A DNA stretch of 64,000 nt from assembly GCF_047468865.1 (NCBI RefSeq), contig NZ_JBLGTV010000010.1, forward strand, positions 56,999 to 120,998. Reading direction: 5' to 3'. Below are positions 1-7,446 of this stretch, piece by piece; the first letter of the stretch is position 1, and each line of letters starts with the position of its first letter. Position numbers and translations under genes: made by a program. Below the pieces are notes generated by a model. It searched no databases, had not been told where the DNA came from, and saw only the letters and a program-made list of their open reading frames with translations. Source of the DNA: Castellaniella hirudinis_A. Its GTDB lineage: Bacteria; Pseudomonadota; Gammaproteobacteria; Burkholderiales; Burkholderiaceae_B.

Positions 1-161
1 AAAGCCTCGGGTTCGATTCTTCACGCCTTCATCCAGACATATACATGAATGAATTACTCATTGGGATGCGGACTATTCATCAAGTTCTGCCAGCCATCAT
101 GAAAAAGCTCGAAATCTACGATGAATTCCAGCTTGACACATCAGAACTGCGAATCAGATAA
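1..161 (+). CDS. C-terminal tail of an unidentified protein (cut by the window edge)
   Basis: The frame starting at base 3 stays open from the window edge to a TAA at 159-161 and gives about 52 residues ending in KLEIYDEFQLDTSELRIR. The tail is rich in charged and helical residues and its codons are clearly more AT-rich than those of trmB and pip downstream. This suggests a recently acquired or non-core gene to the left. I do not recognise the family. An internal ATG at 45 would give only 38 residues, so a truncated longer gene is more likely than a small complete one. It could also be chance coding potential. Confidence 0.35.
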   Translation, partial: SLGFDSSRLHPDIYMNELLIGMRTIHQVLPAIMKKLEIYDEFQLDTSELRIR

Positions 162-266
162 GCCGACACACTGCGGAGCAAATACCCAGCGGTAGAGCCA
201 ACTGTTTCTGGTGAATGCCGAGCCACGAAAAAAGCCCAGATCAGATCCTGAACCTGTCTTGAATTC

Positions 267-340
267 TGGAGCGGGTGATGGGAATCGAACCCACGCTTGA
301 GGCTTGGGAAGCCGCCGTTCTACCATTGAACTACACCCGC
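267..340 (-). tRNA. tRNA-Gly (anticodon CCC)
   Basis: The minus strand folds as a 74-nt tRNA with a perfect 7-bp acceptor stem (GCGGGTG / CACCCGC), discriminator T and an encoded CCA end at 267-269. The D arm is GTTC/GAAC, the anticodon loop is TTCCCAA (anticodon CCC), and the T loop is TTCGATT. It closely matches the usual bacterial glycine CCC tRNA. The anticodon stem (GCGGC / GCCTC) has one C-U mismatch at its second pair, which is slightly unusual. The gene is divergent from trmB. Confidence 0.95.
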
Positions 341-423
341 ACTGCGCAATTTATTGATGCGCAAGGATTTGTGGGTAAAATCAAACCCTGCAAACCTGTT
401 GAAGCTCTGTAGTTTACACTATT

Positions 424-1176
424 TTGAATCCACTCAAATCCCCCCCACTCGTCGTCACGGCGCAATCGCCTTCGGGCAGCACGCACATCCGCAGTTTCGT
501 CCATCGCCGCGCCCACATCACGCCCAGCCAGGAACAAGCCCTTGCCCACTGGCTGCCGCGCTGGTCCATTGCCTACCAGAACAGCCTGTTGGATTTGGCG
601 GCGGCCTTTGGACGGCCCGCACCGACTATCCTGGAAATTGGCTTCGGCATGGGAGAAACCACCCAGCAGATCGCCCAGGCGCGGCCTGGCGATAATTTTC
701 TGGGGGTCGAAGTGTTCAATGCGGGCGTGGGCGCCTTGCTGAAGCGCATCCACGAAAACGAACTGGACAATATCCGCATCATCCAGCACGATGCCGTGGA
801 AGTGCTGCGCGACATGATCGCACCGGGGTCTTTGGCCGGCGCGCATATTTATTTCCCCGACCCCTGGCCCAAAAAACGCCATCACAAGCGCCGCCTGATC
901 CAGCCGCCCTTTATCCAGCTGCTGGCCAGCCGGCTGGCACCCGGGGCGTACCTCCACTGCGCCACCGATTGGCAGCACTATGCCGAGCAGATGCTGGATG
1001 TCCTGTCCGGCGAACCGGCGCTGCAAAACACCTGCGCGGGCTATGCGCCCCGCCCGGACTACCGCCCCCTGACAAAATTCGAAAACCGGGGCCTGCGCCT
1101 GGGCCACGGGGTCTGGGATCTGATTTTCACGCGCCGCCCCGAAACCGCCGGCGCACTTGACACAAAGGCAGATTAA
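424..1176 (+). CDS. trmB: tRNA (guanine-N7-)-methyltransferase TrmB
   Basis: This SAM-dependent enzyme methylates N7 of G46 in the variable loop of tRNAs. The 250-residue product has the SAM-binding motif EIGFGMGETT at residues 71-80 and the family signature FPDPWPKKRHHKRR at about 144-157, which contributes to tRNA and substrate binding. The length is normal for the family. The frame has no ATG near its 5' end; TTG at 424 is the first plausible start and a stop lies upstream at 400-402, so the start is TTG or a slightly later codon. The stop codon overlaps the ATG of the next gene (TAATG), which implies translational coupling with the peptidase. Function is certain from the motifs; the exact start is less so. 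Confidence 0.95.
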   Translation: MNPLKSPPLVVTAQSPSGSTHIRSFVHRRAHITPSQEQALAHWLPRWSIAYQNSLLDLAAAFGRPAPTILEIGFGMGETTQQIAQARPGDNFLGVEVFNAGVGALLKRIHENELDNIRIIQHDAVEVLRDMIAPGSLAGAHIYFPDPWPKKRHHKRRLIQPPFIQLLASRLAPGAYLHCATDWQHYAEQMLDVLSGEPALQNTCAGYAPRPDYRPLTKFENRGLRLGHGVWDLIFTRRPETAGALDTKAD

Positions 1177-2108
1177 TGTATCCAGAAATTCAACCTTATG
1201 CCCAGGGCCACCTGGATGCCGGACATGGCCACCGCGTGTACTGGGAACTGTGCGGCAACCCCGAAGGCACACCCGCCGTGTTCCTGCATGGCGGGCCGGG
1301 CGCAGGGTGCTCCCCCGCCCACCGTCGGGTGTTCGACCCCAGCCGCTACAACGTCCTGCTGTTCGACCAGCGCGGCTGCGGACGCTCCACCCCATCGGCC
1401 TGCCTGGAACACAATACCACCTGGGATCTGGTAGCCGACATCGAGCGCCTGCGCACCGAAGTCCTGAAAGCGGAAAAAATGGTGGTGTTCGGCGGATCCT
1501 GGGGATCCACCCTGGCCCTGGCTTATGCCGAAACCCATCCCCGGCAGGTGCGCGCCTTGATTGTGCGCGGCATCTTCCTGCTGCGCCAGGCCGAACTGCG
1601 CTGGTTCTACCAGGAAGGCGCCTCATGGCTGTTCCCCGACATCTGGGAAGACTACCTGGCCCCCATCCCCGAAGCCGAGCGCGACGACCTGATTGCCGCC
1701 TATCACCATCGCTTGACAGGCGACGACCCCCAGGCCCAGCTGCAGGCCGCCCACGCCTGGACTCAATGGGAAAGCCAAACCATCAGCCTGCTGCCCAACC
1801 CGGAGCACATCCAGGCCCACGCCGCCGACCAGGCGGCCCTGGCCTTTGCCCGCATCGAGAACCACTATTTCGTGAACAAAGGCTTCATGGAAGAAGGCCA
1901 ACTGCTGCGCGATGCGCACAAGCTGGCCGATATCCCCGGCGTCATCGTGCAGGGCCGCTACGATGCCTGCACGCCGGCGCGTTCGGCCTGGGATCTGCAC
2001 CGCGCCTGGCCCCAGGCCGATTTCCACATGATCCCCGACGCCGGCCACGCCTTCGACGAGCCCGGCATCCTGAAGCAACTGCTGGCCGCCACCGACCGCT
2101 TCGCCTGA
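1176..2108 (+). CDS. pip: Proline iminopeptidase (alpha/beta hydrolase, peptidase family S33)
   Basis: This cytoplasmic enzyme releases N-terminal proline from peptides. The 310-residue product shows the oxyanion-hole motif HGGPGAG at residues 38-44 and the nucleophile elbow GGSWGS at 106-111 (Ser108). The acid and base sit near the C-terminus in QGRYDACTP and DAGHAFDEPG. These features and the length match classic Pip proteins. It overlaps the trmB stop by one base and is followed 12 bp later by thiS, so trmB-pip-thiS reads as one short operon that ends at the strong hairpin after thiS. Other S33 peptidases share the same fold, but the HGGPGAG/GGSWGS pair is characteristic. Confidence 0.93.
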   Translation: MYPEIQPYAQGHLDAGHGHRVYWELCGNPEGTPAVFLHGGPGAGCSPAHRRVFDPSRYNVLLFDQRGCGRSTPSACLEHNTTWDLVADIERLRTEVLKAEKMVVFGGSWGSTLALAYAETHPRQVRALIVRGIFLLRQAELRWFYQEGASWLFPDIWEDYLAPIPEAERDDLIAAYHHRLTGDDPQAQLQAAHAWTQWESQTISLLPNPEHIQAHAADQAALAFARIENHYFVNKGFMEEGQLLRDAHKLADIPGVIVQGRYDACTPARSAWDLHRAWPQADFHMIPDAGHAFDEPGILKQLLAATDRFA

Positions 2109-2120
2109 CCGAGACCCGCC

Positions 2121-2327
2121 ATGAGCCTGACCATTCAATTAAACGGCCACGCCACCCCGCTGGACAATGTCCGCACAGTGCAAGACCTGGTGATCCACCT
2201 GGGCTACCAGGATAAGCGCATCGCCGTGGAACGCAACGGCGACATCGTGCCGCGCAGCCAGCATGCCACCACCCCGCTGGCCGACAACGACCACCTGGAA
2301 ATCGTCATCGCCGTGGGCGGTGGATGA
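2121..2327 (+). CDS. thiS: Sulfur carrier protein ThiS
   Basis: ThiS is a ubiquitin-like carrier. Its C-terminal glycine is adenylated and thiocarboxylated to deliver sulfur for the thiazole ring of thiamine. The 68-residue product has the small beta-grasp pattern (NGHATPL, VQDLVIHLG, IAVERNGDIVPR) and ends in IVIAVGGG, the required Gly-Gly tail. In most betaproteobacteria thiS is directly followed by thiG, the thiazole synthase it works with. Here the next gene is a bacterioferritin and the gap is filled by tandem repeats, so the partner must be elsewhere or lost. A perfect hairpin begins a few bases after the stop. The identification is firm. Confidence 0.9.
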   Translation: MSLTIQLNGHATPLDNVRTVQDLVIHLGYQDKRIAVERNGDIVPRSQHATTPLADNDHLEIVIAVGGG

Positions 2328-2330
2328 GAT

Positions 2331-2367
2331 CGGACAGAAAAGGGTCCCTGCGGACCCTTTTCTGCCG
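2331..2367 (+). terminator. Perfect 13-bp hairpin after thiS, likely intrinsic terminator
   Basis: CAGAAAAGGGTCC at 2335-2347 pairs perfectly with GGACCCTTTTCTG at 2352-2364 across a CTGC loop, and CGG/CCG extend the base of the stem. The descending arm carries a TTTT run. It lies 8 bp after the thiS stop and probably ends the trmB-pip-thiS transcript. Its right arm is also the first part of the 81-bp repeat unit, so the array may have grown from this terminator. Confidence 0.75.
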
Positions 2368-2680
2368 ATCGAATCCGAGCCGCTTGCAAGCGGCGAGGTG
2401 GAGAGATGCCCCACCCCAAGACAAGTCCCTGCGGACCCTTTTCTGCCGATCGAATCCGAGCCGCCTGCAGGCGGCGAGGTGGAGGGATGCCACAAACCAA
2501 GACAAGCCCCTGCGGACCCTTGTCTGCCGATCGAATCCGAGCCGCCTGCAAGCGGCGAGGTGGGGAGATGCCCCACCCCAAGACAAGTCCCTGCGAACCC
2601 TTTCCCGCCGATCGAACTCGAGCCGCCTGCAAGCGACGAGGTGGAGGGATGTCCCCCCAAGACAACCCCTGCGACATGGC
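2345..2680. repeat. Tandem array of 81-bp repeats (four units plus a partial fifth)
   Basis: Units start at 2345, 2426, 2507 and 2588 with an exact 81-bp period; a truncated fifth begins at 2666 after a 78-bp step. Each unit contains CTGCGGACCCTTTTCTGCCG, then a short hairpin (GCCGC-CTGCAA-GCGGC) and then GAGGTGGAGGGATGCC. Units differ at only a few bases, some compensating within the hairpin. Because 81 is a multiple of three, the array is open in several frames on both strands. No start, ribosome site or codon signature supports a protein. It fills the 388 bases between thiS and bfr, where thiG would be expected. Confidence 0.9.
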
Positions 2681-2687
2681 ATACTAT
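2659..2687 (+). promoter_or_regulatory. Possible sigma-70 promoter for bacterioferritin
   Basis: AAGACA (2659-2664) and TACTAT (2682-2687) are spaced by 17 bp, 29 bp before the bfr ATG. The -35-like hexamer comes from the last, truncated repeat unit, and AAGACA occurs in each unit. Only sequence resemblance supports this. Confidence 0.35.
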
Positions 2688-2715
2688 CCCCATCCTCCCT
2701 TTTGAGAGCATTCCC

Positions 2716-3180
2716 ATGAAAGGCCACCCCGAAGTTCTCGACTACCTGATCCGCCAGCTGCGCGACGAACTCGCGGCGCGCGACCAGTATTTCATCCATT
2801 CGCGCCGCTACCAGGACATGGGCCTGAACAAGCTGTTCACGCGCAACGACCACGAAATGCAGGAAGAAACCCAGCACGCCGACAGTCTGCTGCAGCGCAT
2901 CCTGATGCTGGAAGGCGAGCCCGATATGCGGCCCAGCGCCTTTACCCCCCGCGCCGATGTGCCGGGCATGCTGCGCGCCGATCTGGATCTGGAATACGAG
3001 GTGCGCGCATCCTTGCGCCAGGGCATCGCCCTGTGTGAAAAACACGGGGATTTCGTCAGCCGCGACCTGTTGCTGCTGCAGCTGAAAGACACCGAGTCCG
3101 ACCACGCCTACTGGCTGGAACAACAGCTCGGCCTGATCGAAAGCATGGGCCTGCAAAACTATCTGCAGACCCAAACCTGA
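2716..3180 (+). CDS. bfr: Bacterioferritin-type iron storage protein, lacking the usual heme-ligand Met
   Basis: This cytoplasmic 24-mer cage protein oxidises Fe(II) and stores it as ferric mineral. The 154-residue product starts MKGHPEVLDYL and ends MGLQNYLQTQT, both typical of the family. The diiron ferroxidase ligands are present: Glu18, Glu51, His54, a Glu at about 93, and the pair in KDTESDH. Residue 52, normally the Met that ligates the inter-subunit heme, is Thr (EETQH instead of EEMKH). The homodimer is therefore not expected to bind heme in the standard way. The ATG at 2716 is the conserved start; the frame remains open upstream through the repeat array, but that part does not resemble protein. 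Confidence 0.93.
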   Translation: MKGHPEVLDYLIRQLRDELAARDQYFIHSRRYQDMGLNKLFTRNDHEMQEETQHADSLLQRILMLEGEPDMRPSAFTPRADVPGMLRADLDLEYEVRASLRQGIALCEKHGDFVSRDLLLLQLKDTESDHAYWLEQQLGLIESMGLQNYLQTQT

Positions 3181-3209
3181 CCCCCGCGACACGCGGGCGG
3201 CGGGTCTTT
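3181..3209 (+). terminator. Small GC-rich hairpin between convergent bfr and ffh
   Basis: CCCGCG (3183-3188) pairs with CGCGGG (3192-3197) across a 3-base loop immediately after the bfr stop, followed by a GGGTCTTT stretch that reaches the ffh stop. The T tract is weak, so this is at best a modest terminator. Confidence 0.35.
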
Positions 3210-4623
3210 AACGGAACCCGCCGCGCCCCAGCCCGGCCAGCCCTTTCATCCCGCCCATGGCGCGCATCATCTTGGCCATGCCGCCTTTTTTCATCTGCTT
3301 CATCATGCCCTGCATTTGCTCGAACTGCTTCAGCAAGCGGTTGACTTCCTGGACGGGCACGCCGGAGCCCGCCGCGATGCGGCGCTTGCGCGACGCCTTG
3401 ATGAGTTCGGGCTTGGCGCGTTCCTGGGGGGTCATCGAGTTCAGGATGCCTTCGGTGCGGGCCAGCTGCTTTTCGGCCTGGCCGCCCTGCACCTGGGCCG
3501 CAGCCTGGGCAAACTGGGCGGGCAGTTTTTCCAGCAGCGACCCCATGTCGCCCAGCTTTTTCACCTGCTGAAGCTGGTCTCGAAAATCGTTCAGATCGAA
3601 GCGGTCGCCCGATTTCAGGCGGGCCGCCAGCTTTTGCGCTTCGGCGATGTCGATGTTTTTCTGGGCCTGCTCGACCAGGGAAACGATATCGCCCATGCCC
3701 AGGATGCGCTGGGCCATGCGTTCGGGATGGAAAGGCTCCAGGCCGTCCAGTTTTTCGGAAATACCCACGAACTTAAGCGGCTTGCCCGTCACCTGGCGCA
3801 CGGACAGGGCGGCCCCGCCCCGGGCATCGCCATCCAGCTTGGTCATGACCACGCCGGTCAGCGGCAGGGCGTCGGAAAATGCGCGGGCGACGTTGACCGC
3901 ATCCTGGCCCTGCATGGCATCCACCACGAACAGGGTTTCGATGGGGGTCAGCAGGCCGTGCAGCGCGCGGATTTCATCCATCATGGCCTGGTCGATGCCC
4001 AAGCGGCCCGCCGTGTCGACGATCAACACATCATAGTGATGACGCCGGGCGTGATCCAGCGCATCGCGGGCGATATCCTGGGGCTTCTGGTCGGTGCGGG
4101 TGGGCAGAAAATCCACCCCCACCTGGGCCGCCACGGTTTTCAGCTGGTCAATGGCGGCTGGCCGGTAGACGTCGGCACTGACCACCAGCACCTTCTTGCG
4201 GCTGGTCTTGCGCCCGTGCTGGACATGATTGCCTTCGGACAGCCATTTGGCCAGCTTGCCCGTGGTGGTGGTTTTCCCGGCCCCTTGCAGGCCCGCCATC
4301 AAGATGACCGCCGGCGGCTGCGCGGCCAGGGAGAGCTCGCCCGCCTCGGCGCCCAGGTCGCCGCCCATCAGGCGAGTGAGTTCTTTGTGCACCACGCCCA
4401 CCAGCGCCTGCCCGGGGTTCAAGCTGCCGACGACTTCCTGCCCCAGGGCGGCCTCTTTGACGCGGCCCACGAATTCGCGCACCACGGGCAGGGCCACGTC
4501 GGCCTCCAGCAGGGCCAGACGAACCTCGCGCAGCATGTCCTGCGTATTGGATTCGGTCAGGCGGGCCTCGCCGCGCATCGTCTTGACGATGCGCGACAGA
4601 CGGGAAGTGAGGTTATCGAGCAT
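3208..4623 (-). CDS. ffh: Signal recognition particle protein Ffh
   Basis: Ffh binds 4.5S RNA and emerging signal sequences and delivers ribosomes to FtsY at the inner membrane. The 471-residue product has the N-domain start MLDNLTSRLSRIVKTMRGEA and the GTPase P-loop GLQGAGKTTT near residue 110. DTAGR and TKLDGDARGG follow, then the methionine-rich M domain with SKRRIAAGSG and a C-terminus of repeated MM/GGM motifs. The frame is open 22 codons further upstream, but the conserved MLDNL start at 4623 is clearly right. It converges with bfr and diverges from the cytochrome assembly-like gene. Essential housekeeping gene. Confidence 0.97.
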   Translation of the reverse strand: MLDNLTSRLSRIVKTMRGEARLTESNTQDMLREVRLALLEADVALPVVREFVGRVKEAALGQEVVGSLNPGQALVGVVHKELTRLMGGDLGAEAGELSLAAQPPAVILMAGLQGAGKTTTTGKLAKWLSEGNHVQHGRKTSRKKVLVVSADVYRPAAIDQLKTVAAQVGVDFLPTRTDQKPQDIARDALDHARRHHYDVLIVDTAGRLGIDQAMMDEIRALHGLLTPIETLFVVDAMQGQDAVNVARAFSDALPLTGVVMTKLDGDARGGAALSVRQVTGKPLKFVGISEKLDGLEPFHPERMAQRILGMGDIVSLVEQAQKNIDIAEAQKLAARLKSGDRFDLNDFRDQLQQVKKLGDMGSLLEKLPAQFAQAAAQVQGGQAEKQLARTEGILNSMTPQERAKPELIKASRKRRIAAGSGVPVQEVNRLLKQFEQMQGMMKQMKKGGMAKMMRAMGGMKGLAGLGRGGFR

Positions 4624-4715
4624 GGCGGATTTCCACAAAACTGGTTGATCTGCCGGGTAGCGCATAAAATGGAGGCTTTGAGGGCGCACGCCGTGCGCCG
4701 GACACCGACAGGACT

Positions 4716-5567
4716 ATGTCAGTCAGCATTGTATTTCACTTGCTTGCCGCGCTGGCCTATGCCATGCTGGGCTTGGCGCTATGGCGCCCCATCGCGCGCG
4801 CGCAAGCGTTGCACCCCAGCGGCATGATCGGCCGCGGCTGCCTGCTGGGGGCGATTGCGCTGCAGGGCATCGGCCTGGCCAGCGCCGTGATCGTGCCCTC
4901 CGGCCTGACCCTGGGCTGGGCCTTGGCCCTGTCCACCGCCATGTGGCTGGGCATGATTGTCTTCTGGGTCGAGAACTTCCTGCTGCGCCTGGACAGCCTG
5001 CTGCTGGTTCTGCTGCCCGCCGCCGCCGTCATCAGCCTGCTGGCGGGCATTTTCCCGCAGGGACACCTGGTGCCGCACGCCAACAGCGATGCCTTGCGCA
5101 TCCATCTGCTGATCGCCATGATGGCCTACGGCCTGATGACCGTCGCCGCCCTGCACGCCATGCTGATGACGGTGCTCGACCGCCACCTGCACCGCCCCAT
5201 CGAAACCGAAGCCCAGCAAAGCCTGCTGGGCCGCGCCATGGACGCCATGCCCCCCCTGCTGACCCTGGAGCAGCTGCTGTTCCGCCTGATCGGCATCGGT
5301 TTCGTGATCCTCACCCTGACCGTGGCCACGGGGATTCATGTCTCGCTGCATCTCGGCGGCCGGGCCCTGCCAATGGATCACAAAACCGTGTTCACGCTGC
5401 TGTCCTGGGGCACGTTCGGGGTGCTGCTGGCCGGGCGGCGCATCCAGGGCTGGCGCGGGCGTATCGCCCTGCGCTGGACGCTGGCGGGCTTCGCATTCTT
5501 GCTGCTGTCCTACTCAGGCAGCCGCTTCGTCCTGGAAGTCATCCTCCAAAGAGGCACCCTTGGGTAA
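4716..5567 (+). CDS. Cytochrome c assembly (CcsA/YpjD-like) inner membrane protein
   Basis: The 283-residue product is very hydrophobic, with about eight predicted membrane helices and short loops, as in the CcsA/CcmC/YpjD superfamily. In betaproteobacteria a homologue of this length sits next to ffh and is annotated as a cytochrome C biogenesis or inner membrane protein. The C-terminal half contains the WGTFGVLLAGRR segment in the region where family members carry tryptophan-rich heme-handling motifs. The exact substrate is not known, so a heme-export or c-cytochrome role is inferred from family membership only. It overlaps the following small gene by 8 bp, indicating co-translation. Confidence 0.85.
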   Translation: MSVSIVFHLLAALAYAMLGLALWRPIARAQALHPSGMIGRGCLLGAIALQGIGLASAVIVPSGLTLGWALALSTAMWLGMIVFWVENFLLRLDSLLLVLLPAAAVISLLAGIFPQGHLVPHANSDALRIHLLIAMMAYGLMTVAALHAMLMTVLDRHLHRPIETEAQQSLLGRAMDAMPPLLTLEQLLFRLIGIGFVILTLTVATGIHVSLHLGGRALPMDHKTVFTLLSWGTFGVLLAGRRIQGWRGRIALRWTLAGFAFLLLSYSGSRFVLEVILQRGTLG

Positions 5568-5808
5568 ATTTCTGCTGTGGGCGGTCATCATCCTGGTCGT
5601 CCTGATTGTTTCCCGCGTCCTGAGCCACCAAAAAGCCCAGGCGCGCCAGGCCGACGCCCGGCGCCGGGACGTCACGTCCCGCGAGGCGGCGGAGTCCATG
5701 GTGCGCTGCGCCCATTGCCGGATTTTCCTGCCGCGCTCCGAAGCCTACATGAGCCAGGGCAAAACCTGGTGCAGCGCCGAACACGCCCGTCTGGGGCTGC
5801 GCAAATAA
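5560..5808 (+). CDS. Small membrane-anchored PP0621-family protein with a zinc-finger-like Cys/His tail
   Basis: This 82-residue protein starts at TTG 5560 (LGKFLLWAVIILVVLIVSRV), preceded by an AAAGAGG ribosome site at 5548-5554. Starting here gives an 8-bp overlap with the upstream stop. Residues 3-20 form one membrane helix. The C-terminal half contains CAHC, an H and WCSAEH, a four-ligand arrangement that resembles a small zinc ribbon. Proteins of this shape (PP0621 family) usually lie upstream of ampD in beta- and gammaproteobacteria, as here. The biochemical role is unknown. Its stop overlaps the ampD ATG (TAATG). Confidence 0.8.
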   Translation: MGKFLLWAVIILVVLIVSRVLSHQKAQARQADARRRDVTSREAAESMVRCAHCRIFLPRSEAYMSQGKTWCSAEHARLGLRK

Positions 5809-6437
5809 TGCCCGCGGCCCCAGAAGACGCCACGCCGCCCGCGGGCGCTGCGCCCCACCGCCCGCCGCTTTCCCTGGCCCTCCAAGCCGACGGCTGGCTG
5901 CCCCCCGGGGGGCCGGTTCTGCACCGCCCATCGCCCAACCACGACCGGCGGCCCGAAGACGAGGATCCCTATCTGCTGGTCATCCACAACATCAGCCTGC
6001 CGCCCGGCGTATTCGAGGGCGACGCAGTCATCGATTTTTTCCAGAATCGGCTGGACATCGCCGCCCACCCCTGGTTCGAAAACATCCGCGACCTGCGGGT
6101 ATCCGCCCATTTCCTGATCCGCCGCGACGGCCGGATCGTGCAGTTCGTGCCCACCACTTTGCGGGCCTGGCACGCGGGGGTGTCCGCTTTCCAGGGACGC
6201 GAACGCTGCAACGACTATGCCATCGGCATCGAGCTGGAAGGTACGGACACCACCCCCTATACCGGCGCTCAATACGCCGCCCTGAACGCGCTGGCGGCGG
6301 CCATTTGCAGCCGCCACCCCATCCGGGCCGCCTGCGGGCACGAACACATCGCCCCGGGCCGCAAGACCGACCCCGGTCCCGCTTTCGAATGGGGGCGGCT
6401 GGCCGGCGCCGCGCCGCTCGCCCCAGACCTATTCTGA
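5808..6437 (+). CDS. ampD: 1,6-anhydro-N-acetylmuramyl-L-alanine amidase AmpD
   Basis: AmpD removes the stem peptide from recycled 1,6-anhydromuropeptides in the cytoplasm. Its loss usually derepresses AmpR-controlled beta-lactamases. The 209-residue product has an amidase_2 domain with zinc ligands in VIHNIS and in CGHEHIAPGRKTDPG (His and Asp), plus the family motif SAHFLIRRDGRIVQFVP. A proline-rich stretch of about 30 residues precedes the core. The start overlaps the upstream stop by one base (TAATG), so the three genes from 4716 form a coupled run. Together with amgK and murU near 62-63.6 kb it indicates that this organism recycles peptidoglycan. Confidence 0.93.
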   Translation: MPAAPEDATPPAGAAPHRPPLSLALQADGWLPPGGPVLHRPSPNHDRRPEDEDPYLLVIHNISLPPGVFEGDAVIDFFQNRLDIAAHPWFENIRDLRVSAHFLIRRDGRIVQFVPTTLRAWHAGVSAFQGRERCNDYAIGIELEGTDTTPYTGAQYAALNALAAAICSRHPIRAACGHEHIAPGRKTDPGPAFEWGRLAGAAPLAPDLF

Positions 6438-6507
6438 ATAGGGGGCAAGACGAAATCCCCGTGGCGGCCTACTCGAATAACCGGCACCCGCCGCGCGGGC
6501 AGACGCA

Positions 6508-7368
6508 TCAATCCGCCTTCAAGGCGGCAGCGTGATGCGCGATGTGGTCGCCGATAAAGCTGGCAATAAAGTAATAGCTGTGGTCATAACCCGCCTGACG
6601 GCGCAGCGTCAGCGGGTGCCCGGCCTCGCGGCAAGCGGCTTCCAGCAGTTCGGGGCGCAGTTGGCCCGCTAAAAACTCGTCGTCCAGCCCCTGGTCGACC
6701 AAAATCGGCAGGCGTTCGGGCGCGGCGCGAAGCAAGGCGACGGCATCCCACTGCGCCCAGGCATCGGGGTCTTGGCCCAGATAGGCCGCAAAGGCTTTTT
6801 GCCCCCAGGGCACCTGGCCGGGGGCCACGATAGGCGAAAACGCGGACACGCTGCGATACCGCCCGGGGTGGCGCAACGCCGTCACCAAGGCCCCATGCCC
6901 CCCCATCGAATGCCCCGCAATGGCGCGTACCGGCAAGGCGGGAAAATGCTGTTCGACCAGGGCGGGCAGTTCGTCCGCCACATAATCCTGCATGCGGTAG
7001 TGGGCCGCCCACGGGGCCTGGGTGGCATTCAGATAAAAACCCGCGCCCTGCCCCAGGTCGTAGGCGGGGTCATCGGCCACGGCCTCGCCGCGCGGGCTGG
7101 TGTCGGGCGCCACCAGGATCAGGCCATACCGCGCCGCATGGGCCTGGGCCCCGGCCTTGGCGATGAAGTTTTGCTCGGTGCAGGTCAGGCCGGACAGCCA
7201 GTACAGCACCGGGCAGGGCTCCCCGCGCACGGCGGCCGGGGGCAGATACACGGCAAAGCGCATGGGGCAGGCCAGTGCGGCGGACGCATGCTGCCAGACT
7301 TCCTGGCGGCCGCCGAAGCTGGCGTGCTGCTCGATACGCGTCAGGCCGATCGGATCGGTGGTCGTCAT
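6508..7368 (-). CDS. fghA: S-formylglutathione hydrolase
   Basis: It hydrolyses S-formylglutathione to formate and glutathione, the last step of glutathione-dependent formaldehyde detoxification. The 286-residue esterase-D-like protein has the oxyanion region SGLTCTEQNFI at 59-69, the nucleophile motif GHSMGG around Ser154, the acid in LVDQGLDDEF and the base in GYDHSYYFI. Length and motifs match FrmB/YeiG enzymes. It lies 78 bp downstream of adhC on the same strand, so the two steps of the pathway are encoded together. No dedicated regulator (FrmR-type) is visible next to the pair. Confidence 0.95.
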   Translation of the reverse strand: MTTTDPIGLTRIEQHASFGGRQEVWQHASAALACPMRFAVYLPPAAVRGEPCPVLYWLSGLTCTEQNFIAKAGAQAHAARYGLILVAPDTSPRGEAVADDPAYDLGQGAGFYLNATQAPWAAHYRMQDYVADELPALVEQHFPALPVRAIAGHSMGGHGALVTALRHPGRYRSVSAFSPIVAPGQVPWGQKAFAAYLGQDPDAWAQWDAVALLRAAPERLPILVDQGLDDEFLAGQLRPELLEAACREAGHPLTLRRQAGYDHSYYFIASFIGDHIAHHAAALKAD

Positions 7369-7446
7369 GAGATTTTTCCTCTTGCAAATAAGGCCGGGCG
7401 CGCCGCATCGGCGGGCGGGGCGCCCACCGAGGCCAGCGCGCCGGGA

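Noticed and set aside
1..30. 3' end of a second tRNA at the window edge (GGGTTCGATTC resembles a T loop)
   Set aside because: The flanking bases do not pair as a T stem and no acceptor stem or CCA can be formed in register.
331..1626. Long antisense reading frame opposite trmB and pip (and similar ones opposite ffh, prs, lptD and others)
   Set aside because: They are mirror frames produced by high GC at third positions; the genes on the other strand have clear family motifs and these do not.
2263..3180. Long reading frame joining the 81-bp repeats to bacterioferritin, suggesting a repeat-domain fusion protein
   Set aside because: The repeat part is open in several frames on both strands because 81 is a multiple of three. 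It has no ribosome site or signal, and bacterioferritin has its perfectly conserved start at 2716.
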